Below are positions 1 to 5,958 of a stretch of DNA of 9,220 nt, piece after piece. A program made the position numbers and the translations under genes. Positions within the stretch are counted from its first letter, which is position 1. Every line of letters begins with the position of its first letter. Under the pieces are notes generated by a model. The model was not told the DNA's origin and did not search any database. It was given only the letters and a program-made list of their open reading frames with translations. The DNA lies in the NCBI GenBank assembly GCA_013153375.1, contig JAADEN010000191.1, positions 1-9,220 of the forward strand, in the 5' to 3' direction. The DNA is from Chloroflexota bacterium (lineage in GTDB: Bacteria; Chloroflexota; Anaerolineae; Anaerolineales; DRMV01).

Positions 1-172
1 GCGTGGGCCGCGGACGGGTGGGGGTCGCGGTGACCCGCCGCGGGGGCCGCGGCCCCGGCGGACGCAGCGCGAACAGGGGATCCAGCACGGCCATGAGCAA
101 AGCGATCACGACGCTAAAAATCAGGCCCCGCCCCCACCACGAATTCCACAAGCCCCCCAAGTGGCGTCGCAT
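1..172 (-). CDS. N-terminus of a membrane-anchored protein of unknown function (runs off the left edge)
   Basis: Reading leftwards from an ATG at 172, the frame stays open for all 57 visible codons and leaves the window at base 1. The start is supported by a textbook Shine-Dalgarno AGGAGG (minus strand, 186-181) eight bases upstream. The protein begins with a short basic, Trp-rich head (MRRHLGGLWNSWWGRG). A hydrophobic segment follows at about residues 17-36 (core IFSVVIALLMAVL), which looks like a signal anchor or single transmembrane helix. After that comes a Pro/Arg stretch and a Thr-Pro linker (TATPTRPRPT). This layout suggests an extracytoplasmic domain tethered by a flexible linker, but that domain lies outside the window and no function can be assigned. 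It is the third gene after clpC and the methyltransferase, 67 bp behind the latter, so it is probably co-transcribed. The gene call is fairly secure; the product is unknown. Confidence 0.6.
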   Translation of the reverse strand, partial: MRRHLGGLWNSWWGRGLIFSVVIALLMAVLDPLFALRPPGPRPPRRVTATPTRPRPT

Positions 173-180
173 GTCCAACA

Positions 181-186
181 CCTCCT
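181..186 (-). promoter_or_regulatory. Strong ribosome-binding site deciding the start at 172
   Basis: The minus strand reads AGGAGG here, with eight bases (TGTTGGAC) before the ATG at 172-170. It is the best Shine-Dalgarno match in the window. It is the main reason for calling a gene in the short left-edge stretch. Confidence 0.65.
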
Positions 187-239
187 ACCAGACCCGCGGC
201 CCGCAGGGGGCCGGTGGGCCTTCCTGCCGCGCCGAGGCC

Positions 240-1088
240 TCAGCGCGGTTTGATCGCCAGCACGCCGAAGGCCCGCGGCGCGGGTTTGACCCGCTCGAAG
301 CCCACCGCGCGCAGGCGCTCCATGACCCCGCGGGTCAGATTGCGCCCCATCTTGGCGTTGGGGCTGCCCACATAGTGGAACAGCCGCCCGCCGGGCTTGA
401 GCACCCGCCACAGGTGGGCGTAGAAGTCCGCGGCGTAGAGTTCGCCGGCCAGCGCGAATTGGGGCGGATCGTGCAGCACCGCGGAGAAGTGCCCCGTGGG
501 CAGCCCGGCCACGAAGCGGGCCACATCGGCCTGCACCACCCGCACCCGCGGATGTTCAAACACGGCTGCGGACCAGGGGTTGCGCCGGGCCACGGCCAAC
601 ACCGCGGGATCCAACTCCACGCTGAGCACCCAATCCGCGGACTGCGCGGCCTGGAGCGCGGAGTAGCCCAGGCCGAAGCAGGTGTCCAGCACCCGGCCCC
701 GGGGCCGCAGCGCGCGCACCTTGGCCTGGGTGTCCCGCCACGGGTCCGTGCCCCGCACCCGGTGCATGGGGATGCCCGCCACCAGCATGGTGGGCGCGCG
801 GCCCGTGGGGTACAGGGCCACGGCCCGCTGGGTCAGGTCCGAGAAGGCCCGCACCCGCTCCCAGCCCTGGGGCGTCCAGGCGAACACCGCGTTGGGATGG
901 GCCGCGATCTCGGCGGCTTGCTCCCAGGTCAGGGTCACGCCCTGGGGGAAGTGCGCGCCGGCCGCGTCCAGGGTCACGGGCACGGTGGTGCGGCCCAGGT
1001 CGGGCGAGGCCCGCGCCACGCGCCGCCCCCGGGCGTAATCCCGCCGCAGGGGTTCGACTTCGTAGTGCGACAGCAAGACCGGCGTCAT
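240..1088 (-). CDS. SAM-dependent methyltransferase, COG2521-like (archaeal-type predicted methyltransferase)
   Basis: This is a complete 282-residue protein starting at the ATG at 1088. The C-terminal half is a class I (Rossmann-fold) methyltransferase. Motif I is DTCFGLGYSA (135-144), and the acidic ribose-binding position is in VELDP (157-161). The catalytic-type motif is HDPPQF (206-211), followed by AGELYAADFY and the post-motif KPGGRLFHYVG (231-241). Motif I with Cys and Tyr, the MHRV..TDPW..T stretch (108-120) and the HDPP-F-AGELY block match, from memory, the COG2521 family, annotated mainly in archaea as predicted methyltransferases. The N-terminal part (1-105) is a family-specific region with no recognised fold. 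A DPPQ/F motif is often seen in enzymes methylating nitrogen in nucleic acid or protein, but the substrate is unknown; a spermidine-synthase-like role cannot be excluded. The gene lies 26 bp behind clpC on the same strand, with only a weak GAAGG-type ribosome site. The frame is open far upstream over clpC, but only residues from MTPVLL onward look like this family. Confidence 0.85.
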   Translation of the reverse strand: MTPVLLSHYEVEPLRRDYARGRRVARASPDLGRTTVPVTLDAAGAHFPQGVTLTWEQAAEIAAHPNAVFAWTPQGWERVRAFSDLTQRAVALYPTGRAPTMLVAGIPMHRVRGTDPWRDTQAKVRALRPRGRVLDTCFGLGYSALQAAQSADWVLSVELDPAVLAVARRNPWSAAVFEHPRVRVVQADVARFVAGLPTGHFSAVLHDPPQFALAGELYAADFYAHLWRVLKPGGRLFHYVGSPNAKMGRNLTRGVMERLRAVGFERVKPAPRAFGVLAIKPR

Positions 1089-1114
1089 GGCGGGGATGGC
1101 CTTCGCGGAGGCGT

Positions 1115-3601
1115 TCAGCCTCCCATGGAGGTTTGGGCCGGCGCGTAGGTCTCCGCGGACGCGGCATCCGCCCGGCTCAGGCTCAGGCCCTGGCCGTCCG
1201 CGGCCACATCCACCCGCACCGTATCGCCGGGTTGGAATTCGCCGGCCAGCAGGGCCATGGCCAGAGGGCCTTCCACATGCTTTTGGATCAGCCGCTTGAG
1301 GGGCCGGGCGCCAAAGGAAGGATCGTAGCCGTGCTCGGCCAGCCAGTCCCGGGCCGCGGGGGTGACATCCAACTGCAAGTCGTGCTCGACCAGGCGCTCG
1401 GCCACCTCGTGCAGGCGCAGGTCCACGATGTTGCGCATGACCTCGGTCGAGAGGGGCGAGAACATGATGACCTCGTCGATGCGGTTGAGGAACTCGGGGC
1501 GGAAGGTGTCTTTGAGGGCCTTCTCGATTTTCTGCTGGGCCTGGCGCTCTTCCTGGTCGCCCGTGGTGCCCAGGAAGCCCAGGCTGCCGCCCCGCCGCAC
1601 GAACTCCGTGCCCAGGTTGCTGGTCATGATGACGATGGTGTTGCGGAAGTCCACGGTGCGGCCCTGGCCGTCGGTCAGGCGTCCCTCGTCCAGAATTTGC
1701 AGCAGCGCGTTCCACACCTGGGGGTGGGCCTTTTCGATCTCGTCGAACAGGATGACCCGATAGGGCCGCCGCCGTACGGCCTCGGTGAGTTGGCCGCCCT
1801 CCTCGTAGCCCACATAGCCCGGCGGCGCGCCGAACAGGCGGGAGACCGAGTGCTCCTCGCGATACTCGCTCATGTCCACCCGCAGCAGCGCGTCCTCGTC
1901 GTCGAACAGGAACTCGGCCAGGGCCTTGGCCAACTCGGTCTTGCCCACGCCCGAGGGCCCGATGAAGATGAACGAGCCGATGGGCCGCCGCGGGTCCTTG
2001 AGCCCCGCGCGGGCCCGCCGAATCGCGTCCGACAGGGCCCGGATGGCCTCCTCCTGGCCCAGCACCCGTCGCCCCAGATGCGCTTCCATGTGCAGCAGTT
2101 TCTCCCGCTCGCTGGCCAGCAACTGGGTCACGGGGATGCCGGTCCACTGGGCCACCACCTCCGCGATGGCGTTGGCGTCCACCACCTCGTCCAACTTCTG
2201 CTCGGCCTCCCACGCGGCGCGGCGGCGCTGGAAACTGTTCTCCAGCCGCAGGCGTTCGGTCTTGAGCCGGGCCGCGAGTTCGTAGTTGCGCTCCTGACCG
2301 GCCTGCTCCTCCTCCGCGGCCAGGCGCTTGATCTCCGTGCGCAAGTGCTTGAGTTCGGGCGGCAGCGAGTTGAGGGCCACCCGCCGCTTGGCCGCGGCCT
2401 CGTCCATCAGGTCAATGGCCTTGTCGGGGAGTTTGCGGTCGGGCACATAGCGGTCCGCGAGTTTGACCGCGGCCTCCAGAGCCTCGTCGGTGAAGCGCAC
2501 GCCGTGGTGCGCCTCGTAGCGGTCCCGCAGGCCGCGCAGCATCTGCACGGCCACCTCCAGGGTGGGCTCTTCCACATACACGGGCGCGAAGCGGCGCTCC
2601 AGGGCCGCGTCCTTCTCGATGTACTTGTGGTACTCCTCGGGCGTGGTCGCGCCGATGCACTGCAACTCGCCGCGGGCCAGCGCGGGCTTGAGCATGTTGG
2701 ACGCGTCCAGGGGCGCGCCCTGGGCCGCGCCCGCGCCCACCACGGTGTGCAACTCGTCGATGAACAGGATGATCTCGCCCTGGGAGCGTTTAATTTCGTC
2801 CATCGCGGCCTTGAGGCGCTCCTCGAATTCGCCCCGAAAGCGGGAGCCCGCGATCATGGCGCCCAAATCCAGGGCCAGCACCCGCTTGCCTTCCAGCATC
2901 TCGGGCACATCGCCGACCACGATCTTCTGGGCCAGGCCCTCGACGATGGCCGTCTTGCCCACGCCGGCCTCGCCGATGAGCACCGGGTTGTTCTTGGTGC
3001 GCCGCGACAAAATCTGGATGACCCGCAGAATCTCGGCCTCGCGGCCGATGACCGGGTCCAACTTGCCCTCGCGGGCCATCTGGGTCAGATCGCGGGCGTA
3101 CTTCTCCAGCACCCGATAGCGTTCCTCGGCCCGGCGGTCGGTCACCCGCTGGCCGCCCCGCACCTGGTGGATGGCCTCCAGCACCCGCGGGCGGGTCAGG
3201 CCCATTTCTTGCAGCAGCCGCGCGGTGGGCGTGTTCCGCTCCGACAAAATGGCCAGGAACAGGTGCTCGGTGGAGATGAACTCGTCGCGCAAATTGTTGG
3301 CCTCGTGCTGGGCCAGGTCCACCACGCGCTTGACCCGCGGGGTGATGAAAATCTGCCCCGCGCCGCGGCCGTAGATGCCCACCTTGGGCGAAGTGCGCAG
3401 CATGTGGTCCAGCCGGTCCTTCAGCGTGGCCACATCCACGCCCAGGACCTCCAGGATCTTGGGCACCACCCCATCGGGCTGATCCAGCAGGGCCAGCAAG
3501 ATGTGCTCGGTGTCGATTTGCGTATGGCCGTAGCGCTGGCTCAACTCGGCCGCGCGCTGGGCCGCCTCTTGGGCTCGTTCCGTAAAGCGTTCAAAGCGCA
3601 T
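1115..3601 (-). CDS. clpC: ATP-dependent Clp protease ATP-binding subunit ClpC
   Basis: A complete 828-residue class I Clp/Hsp100 AAA+ unfoldase, typical length for ClpC. In the cytoplasm these hexamers unfold proteins and feed them to ClpP. Domains in order: Clp N-domain with two repeats (about 1-145, with TEHILLALL and TEHLFLAIL); AAA+ D1 with Walker A GEAGVGKT (210-217), Walker B ILFIDE (278-283) and pore loop RFRG (254-257); a short middle domain with a UVR-like coiled coil (about 415-465), the feature that separates ClpC from ClpB and ClpA; AAA+ D2 with Walker A GPSGVGKT (548-555), pore loop GYVG (595-598), Walker B VILFDE (616-621) and sensor-2 GARPLKR (764-770). The LGF tripeptide (674-676) is the expected ClpP-docking loop, so this is a protease partner rather than a disaggregase. 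The start at 3601 has an AAGGA ribosome site four to five bases upstream. D1 pore loop 1 carries Phe where Tyr is usual. No clpP, ctsR, mcsA or mcsB gene is adjacent; the following genes are a methyltransferase and a membrane protein. Confidence 0.97.
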   Translation of the reverse strand: MRFERFTERAQEAAQRAAELSQRYGHTQIDTEHILLALLDQPDGVVPKILEVLGVDVATLKDRLDHMLRTSPKVGIYGRGAGQIFITPRVKRVVDLAQHEANNLRDEFISTEHLFLAILSERNTPTARLLQEMGLTRPRVLEAIHQVRGGQRVTDRRAEERYRVLEKYARDLTQMAREGKLDPVIGREAEILRVIQILSRRTKNNPVLIGEAGVGKTAIVEGLAQKIVVGDVPEMLEGKRVLALDLGAMIAGSRFRGEFEERLKAAMDEIKRSQGEIILFIDELHTVVGAGAAQGAPLDASNMLKPALARGELQCIGATTPEEYHKYIEKDAALERRFAPVYVEEPTLEVAVQMLRGLRDRYEAHHGVRFTDEALEAAVKLADRYVPDRKLPDKAIDLMDEAAAKRRVALNSLPPELKHLRTEIKRLAAEEEQAGQERNYELAARLKTERLRLENSFQRRRAAWEAEQKLDEVVDANAIAEVVAQWTGIPVTQLLASEREKLLHMEAHLGRRVLGQEEAIRALSDAIRRARAGLKDPRRPIGSFIFIGPSGVGKTELAKALAEFLFDDEDALLRVDMSEYREEHSVSRLFGAPPGYVGYEEGGQLTEAVRRRPYRVILFDEIEKAHPQVWNALLQILDEGRLTDGQGRTVDFRNTIVIMTSNLGTEFVRRGGSLGFLGTTGDQEERQAQQKIEKALKDTFRPEFLNRIDEVIMFSPLSTEVMRNIVDLRLHEVAERLVEHDLQLDVTPAARDWLAEHGYDPSFGARPLKRLIQKHVEGPLAMALLAGEFQPGDTVRVDVAADGQGLSLSRADAASAETYAPAQTSMGG

Positions 3602-3653
3602 AGGTTCCTTCCATCCATGCGTGGGTGGGGTTTTGGGGACGGTCTCCGGTGAG

Positions 3654-3678
3654 GCCGGGGCCTGGGTCGAGGCCCGGC
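3654..3678. repeat. GC-rich inverted repeat at the predicted clpC transcription start
   Basis: The arms GCCGGGGCC (3654-3662) and GGCCCGGC (3671-3678) are complementary apart from one bulged G, around an eight-base centre. On the clpC side, the predicted first transcribed base (about 3675) lies inside the right arm, so the repeat overlaps the transcript's 5' end or may be a DNA operator. On the plus strand the same stem is followed by TTTATTAT, so it resembles an intrinsic terminator, although no plus-strand gene precedes it. No CIRCE (TTAGCACTC-type) or CtsR-type direct heptad repeat is visible here. Confidence 0.5.
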
Positions 3679-3681
3679 TTT

Positions 3682-3690
3682 ATTATAGCA
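3682..3690 (-). promoter_or_regulatory. Extended -10 promoter of the clpC cluster
   Basis: The minus strand reads TGCTATAAT: a perfect -10 hexamer preceded by the TGn extension, about 80 bases upstream of the clpC start. No good -35 hexamer is found at 16-18 bases, as expected for an extended -10 promoter. Transcription would begin near 3675. In such a GC-rich region an exact TATAAT is notable. Confidence 0.65.
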
Positions 3691-3718
3691 GACCGCAGCC
3701 GTGGCGCTGGGTCGGCAA

Positions 3719-3727
3719 TGGTATACT
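3719..3727 (+). promoter_or_regulatory. Extended -10 promoter of the substrate-binding lipoprotein gene
   Basis: The plus strand reads TGGTATACT: a five-of-six -10 hexamer with the TGn extension. No convincing -35 box is present at the usual distance. Transcription would start near 3734, giving a leader of about 70 bases before the ATG at 3805. The element faces away from the clpC promoter, and the two -10 hexamers are only 34 bases apart. Confidence 0.55.
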
Positions 3728-3794
3728 GAAACGCGCTTGCAGTTTTGTAAATGTGCGCATCATCCCAGAGCGATGAGCCGCCGCGGCCCTTCTC

Positions 3795-3800
3795 GGAGGA
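3795..3800 (+). promoter_or_regulatory. Ribosome-binding site deciding the start at 3805
   Basis: GGAGGA lies four bases before the ATG at 3805. An in-frame ATG at 3751 has no such site. Starting there would also put 18 polar residues before an otherwise normal lipoprotein signal peptide. Both points favour 3805. Confidence 0.75.
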
Positions 3801-3804
3801 AGCC

Positions 3805-5850
3805 ATGTCCCGACGAACTCGGCTTTGGACGCGCCTGGTGTGGCTGGCAGGGCTGGCCCTGCTCCTGGCCGCGTGCAACGCGTCCGTGCCGCCCATCGTG
3901 CAGACCGTGGTGGTCACCCAGGCCGTCACGCCCGTGGTGCAACTGGTCACCCCGACGCCGCCTCCGTCCCCGCCGCCCACCTTGCAGGTCTGCGTCGGCC
4001 CGGAACCCGGCTCCCTCTACCTCTACTCCCCCCAGATCAACCAAGTGGGCTACACCATTCTGGAGGCGCTGTACGACGGCCCCATCGACATGTACGCGTA
4101 CGGCTATCGGGCCGTGGCCCTGGAGGAACTGCCCACCCTGGCCAACGGCGGCGCGCGGCTGGAGCCCGTGACCGTGTCCCTGGGCGAGCCCATCGTGGAC
4201 GCGGACGGCCAGGTGACCGTGCTCCAGCCCGGCGTGCGCTACCGCCCCAGCGGGTGCTTCAGCCAGGACTGCACCCAGGCCCTGCCCGACGACGCGACCC
4301 AGGCCGTCCTGGATCGCCTGGTGGTCACCTTTCGGCTGCGGCCCGACCTGACCTGGGAGGACGGCGTGCCCGTCACGGCCCACGATTCGGTCTTTTCCTT
4401 CCGCATCGCCGCGGACCCGGCCACGCCCGTGCTCAAGTGGTACACCGACCGCACCGCGTCCTACGAGGCCGCGGACGACCACACCGTGGTCTGGACCGGC
4501 CTGCCCGGCTACATGGACCCCGCGTACTTCCTGCGCTTCTGGCCGCCCCTGCCGCTGCACCTGTGGGGCGAGCGCACCGCGGCCGACCTGCTCACCGCCC
4601 AGGACGCCAACCGCCAGCCCCTGGCCTGGGGCCCTTACCGCTTGACCGAGTGGGAGCCCGGCCAGCGGCTGGTGCTGGAGCCCAACCCCTACTACTTCCG
4701 CAAGCCCGAAGGCCGTCCCTTCTTCCAGAAGATCATCGTGCGCTTCGTGGGGCAGGATCCCAACCAGGCCCTGGCCATGCTCATGGCCGGCGAGTGCGAT
4801 GTGGTCTCGCCCACCGTGGGCCTCGAAGAGCAGTGGGATTTGGTGCTGCAACTGCGGGACAAGGAGCGGGTGCAGGTCCACGCGACGCCGAGCGCGGCCT
4901 TCGAGCATCTGGGCTTTGTGCTGCATCCCGTGGACCACGACGACGGCTACCAATACGGCGACCCGCCCGCCCTGTTCGTGGACCCGCGCACCCGCCAGGG
5001 CCTGGCCCTGTGCCTCGACCGCGCCGGGCTGGTGCACGATCTGCTGCACGACGCGGTGCCCGTGGCCCACTCCTATCTGCCCGAGGATCATCCCTTGCGG
5101 GCCGAGGACGCGCCCCGTTACGCGTACGACCCCGCGGCCGGGCAGGCCCTGCTCGAAGAGGCCGGTTGGGTGGACCACGACGGAGACCCGGCCACGCCGC
5201 GCGTGTTCCGCGGCCGCAGCCGTGGGATTCCCACCAACACGCCCCTGGCCTTCACCCTGGACACCACCACGGCCAAACTGCGCGGCGCGGTGGCCGAGCG
5301 CATTCGGGCCGACCTGGCCCAGTGCGGCGCGGCCGTGGAGATCCGCACCTCGCCCCCAAGCGAACTGTTCGCCAGCGGCCCCACCGGGCCTTTGTTCGGC
5401 CGTCGGGCGCAGGCCGCGCTCTTCGCCTGGGCCACGGACCTGGACACCGCGTGCCGCCTGTGGCTGACCGACGCCATCCCCGGGCCGCCCGAGGCCACCA
5501 TCGGCGACATTGACTGGCTGCGCCGCATCTGGCCCGAGGAGGCCTACGACCGGGATGCGTTCGCCTACGACTGGGGCGGCTGGAACTACCACGCCTACTC
5601 CAACCCCGAATTCGACCGGGCCTGCAAGGATGTCCTCTTCAGCCCGCCGAACAGCGAAGCGCATCAGGCCGCGGCCCGCCGCGCGCAGGAGATCCTGCTG
5701 ACCGACCTGCCCATGATTCCCCTGTACCCGCGGCTCAAGTTGGCCCTCACCCGGCCCGACCTGTGCGGCTTCCGCCTGGATTCGGTCGCGCCCACCGAGT
5801 GGTGGGGCATCGAGGACTGGGCCTGGGGCGACGCGTGTCGTGAGCGTTGA
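3805..5850 (+). CDS. ABC transporter substrate-binding lipoprotein, family 5 (peptide/nickel/opine type)
   Basis: A 681-residue protein with a lipoprotein signal peptide: basic head MSRRTRLWTR, hydrophobic core, then lipobox LAAC with the acylated Cys at 24. A Val/Thr/Pro-rich linker (25-59, ending PTPPPSPPPT) should hold the domain away from the membrane. From about residue 60 the protein fits the family-5 extracellular solute-binding fold. Typical segments are LEALYDGP (86-93), FRLRPDLTWEDGVPVTAHDS (176-195), WGPYRLTEWEPGQRLVLEPN (275-294) with PYYF directly after, and a C-terminal PTEWWGIEDW. The family binds oligopeptides and some other solutes outside the cell and hands them to a DppBC-type permease; the ligand cannot be read from sequence. 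An insert at about 118-170 carries CFSQDC (151-156), a likely disulfide. It is longer than usual for enteric homologues and recalls Anaerolineae members. No permease or ATPase gene is adjacent, so it is an orphan here; folD follows 108 bp downstream. Confidence 0.9.
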   Translation: MSRRTRLWTRLVWLAGLALLLAACNASVPPIVQTVVVTQAVTPVVQLVTPTPPPSPPPTLQVCVGPEPGSLYLYSPQINQVGYTILEALYDGPIDMYAYGYRAVALEELPTLANGGARLEPVTVSLGEPIVDADGQVTVLQPGVRYRPSGCFSQDCTQALPDDATQAVLDRLVVTFRLRPDLTWEDGVPVTAHDSVFSFRIAADPATPVLKWYTDRTASYEAADDHTVVWTGLPGYMDPAYFLRFWPPLPLHLWGERTAADLLTAQDANRQPLAWGPYRLTEWEPGQRLVLEPNPYYFRKPEGRPFFQKIIVRFVGQDPNQALAMLMAGECDVVSPTVGLEEQWDLVLQLRDKERVQVHATPSAAFEHLGFVLHPVDHDDGYQYGDPPALFVDPRTRQGLALCLDRAGLVHDLLHDAVPVAHSYLPEDHPLRAEDAPRYAYDPAAGQALLEEAGWVDHDGDPATPRVFRGRSRGIPTNTPLAFTLDTTTAKLRGAVAERIRADLAQCGAAVEIRTSPPSELFASGPTGPLFGRRAQAALFAWATDLDTACRLWLTDAIPGPPEATIGDIDWLRRIWPEEAYDRDAFAYDWGGWNYHAYSNPEFDRACKDVLFSPPNSEAHQAAARRAQEILLTDLPMIPLYPRLKLALTRPDLCGFRLDSVAPTEWWGIEDWAWGDACRER

Positions 5851-5890
5851 GGGTGAGGCCCTTCACCTGGCGCGATCCCGCAGATTGGAC

Positions 5891-5896
5891 TACAAT
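5891..5896 (+). promoter_or_regulatory. Possible -10 element for folD
   Basis: TACAAT matches the -10 consensus at five of six positions and lies 62 bases before the folD ATG. It would start transcription near 5903, at the base of the first leader hairpin. No -35 hexamer or TGn extension supports it, so folD could instead be read through from the lipoprotein gene. Confidence 0.35.
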
Positions 5897-5903
5897 GGAG
5901 CAC

Positions 5904-5935
5904 GGCCGTATTGCACGGCCTCGGCCCTCAGGGCC
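5904..5935 (+). repeat. Two tandem hairpins in the folD leader
   Basis: The first hairpin is GGCCGT (5904-5909), loop ATTGC, ACGGCC (5915-5920). The second is GGCCC (5923-5927), loop TCA, GGGCC (5931-5935). Both stems are perfect and two bases separate them. Neither is followed by a T-run, so they are not ordinary terminators. The GGCC cores can also pair across the two hairpins, so alternative folds exist. I recognise no known riboswitch; the tetrahydrofolate riboswitch motif was considered and not seen. Confidence 0.45.
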
Positions 5936-5947
5936 ATTCCCCCCATT

Positions 5948-5953
5948 GGAGGT
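5948..5953 (+). promoter_or_regulatory. Ribosome-binding site deciding the folD start
   Basis: GGAGGT ends five bases before the ATG at 5959. The upstream in-frame TTG at 5911 lies inside the first hairpin and has no such site. The E. coli-like residue numbering of the active site also supports 5959. Confidence 0.8.
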
Positions 5954-5958
5954 TGTTC

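Noticed and set aside
43..56. Perfect GC palindrome GGGGCCGCGGCCCC as a regulatory site or terminator
   Set aside because: It lies inside the Pro/Arg-rich coding part of the left-edge gene and is readily explained by CCG, CGG and GGG codons.
240..2213. The methyltransferase frame read as a 657-residue protein starting inside clpC
   Set aside because: The extra N-terminal part is clpC in a wrong frame (Gly/Arg/Pro-rich). Family-like sequence begins only at the ATG at 1088.
1133..3652. A plus-strand open frame of about 839 codons lying antisense to clpC
   Set aside because: It mirrors clpC almost exactly and is rich in His, Gln, Gly, Leu and Arg without any domain pattern. Long antisense frames are expected opposite GC-rich genes with strong third-position bias.
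3751..3804. Earlier in-frame ATG for the binding lipoprotein
   Set aside because: No ribosome site, and it would bury the signal peptide behind 18 polar residues.
3602..3804. CIRCE, CtsR or HspR operator controlling clpC
   Set aside because: I found no TTAGCACTC-type inverted repeat, no GGTCAAA direct repeats and no CTTGAGT/ACTCAAG pair in the intergenic region.
3760..5664. A minus-strand open frame of about 634 codons opposite the binding lipoprotein
   Set aside because: Its composition (Gly/Val/His/Gln-rich) and lack of motifs mark it as a shadow of the well-supported plus-strand gene.
5911..5958. Earlier in-frame TTG start for folD
   Set aside because: It lies in a leader hairpin without a ribosome site; the ATG at 5959 has GGAGGT and gives E. 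coli-like active-site numbering.
5904..5958. Tetrahydrofolate riboswitch before folD
   Set aside because: The leader is too short and lacks the conserved THF aptamer segments I know; only two simple hairpins are present.
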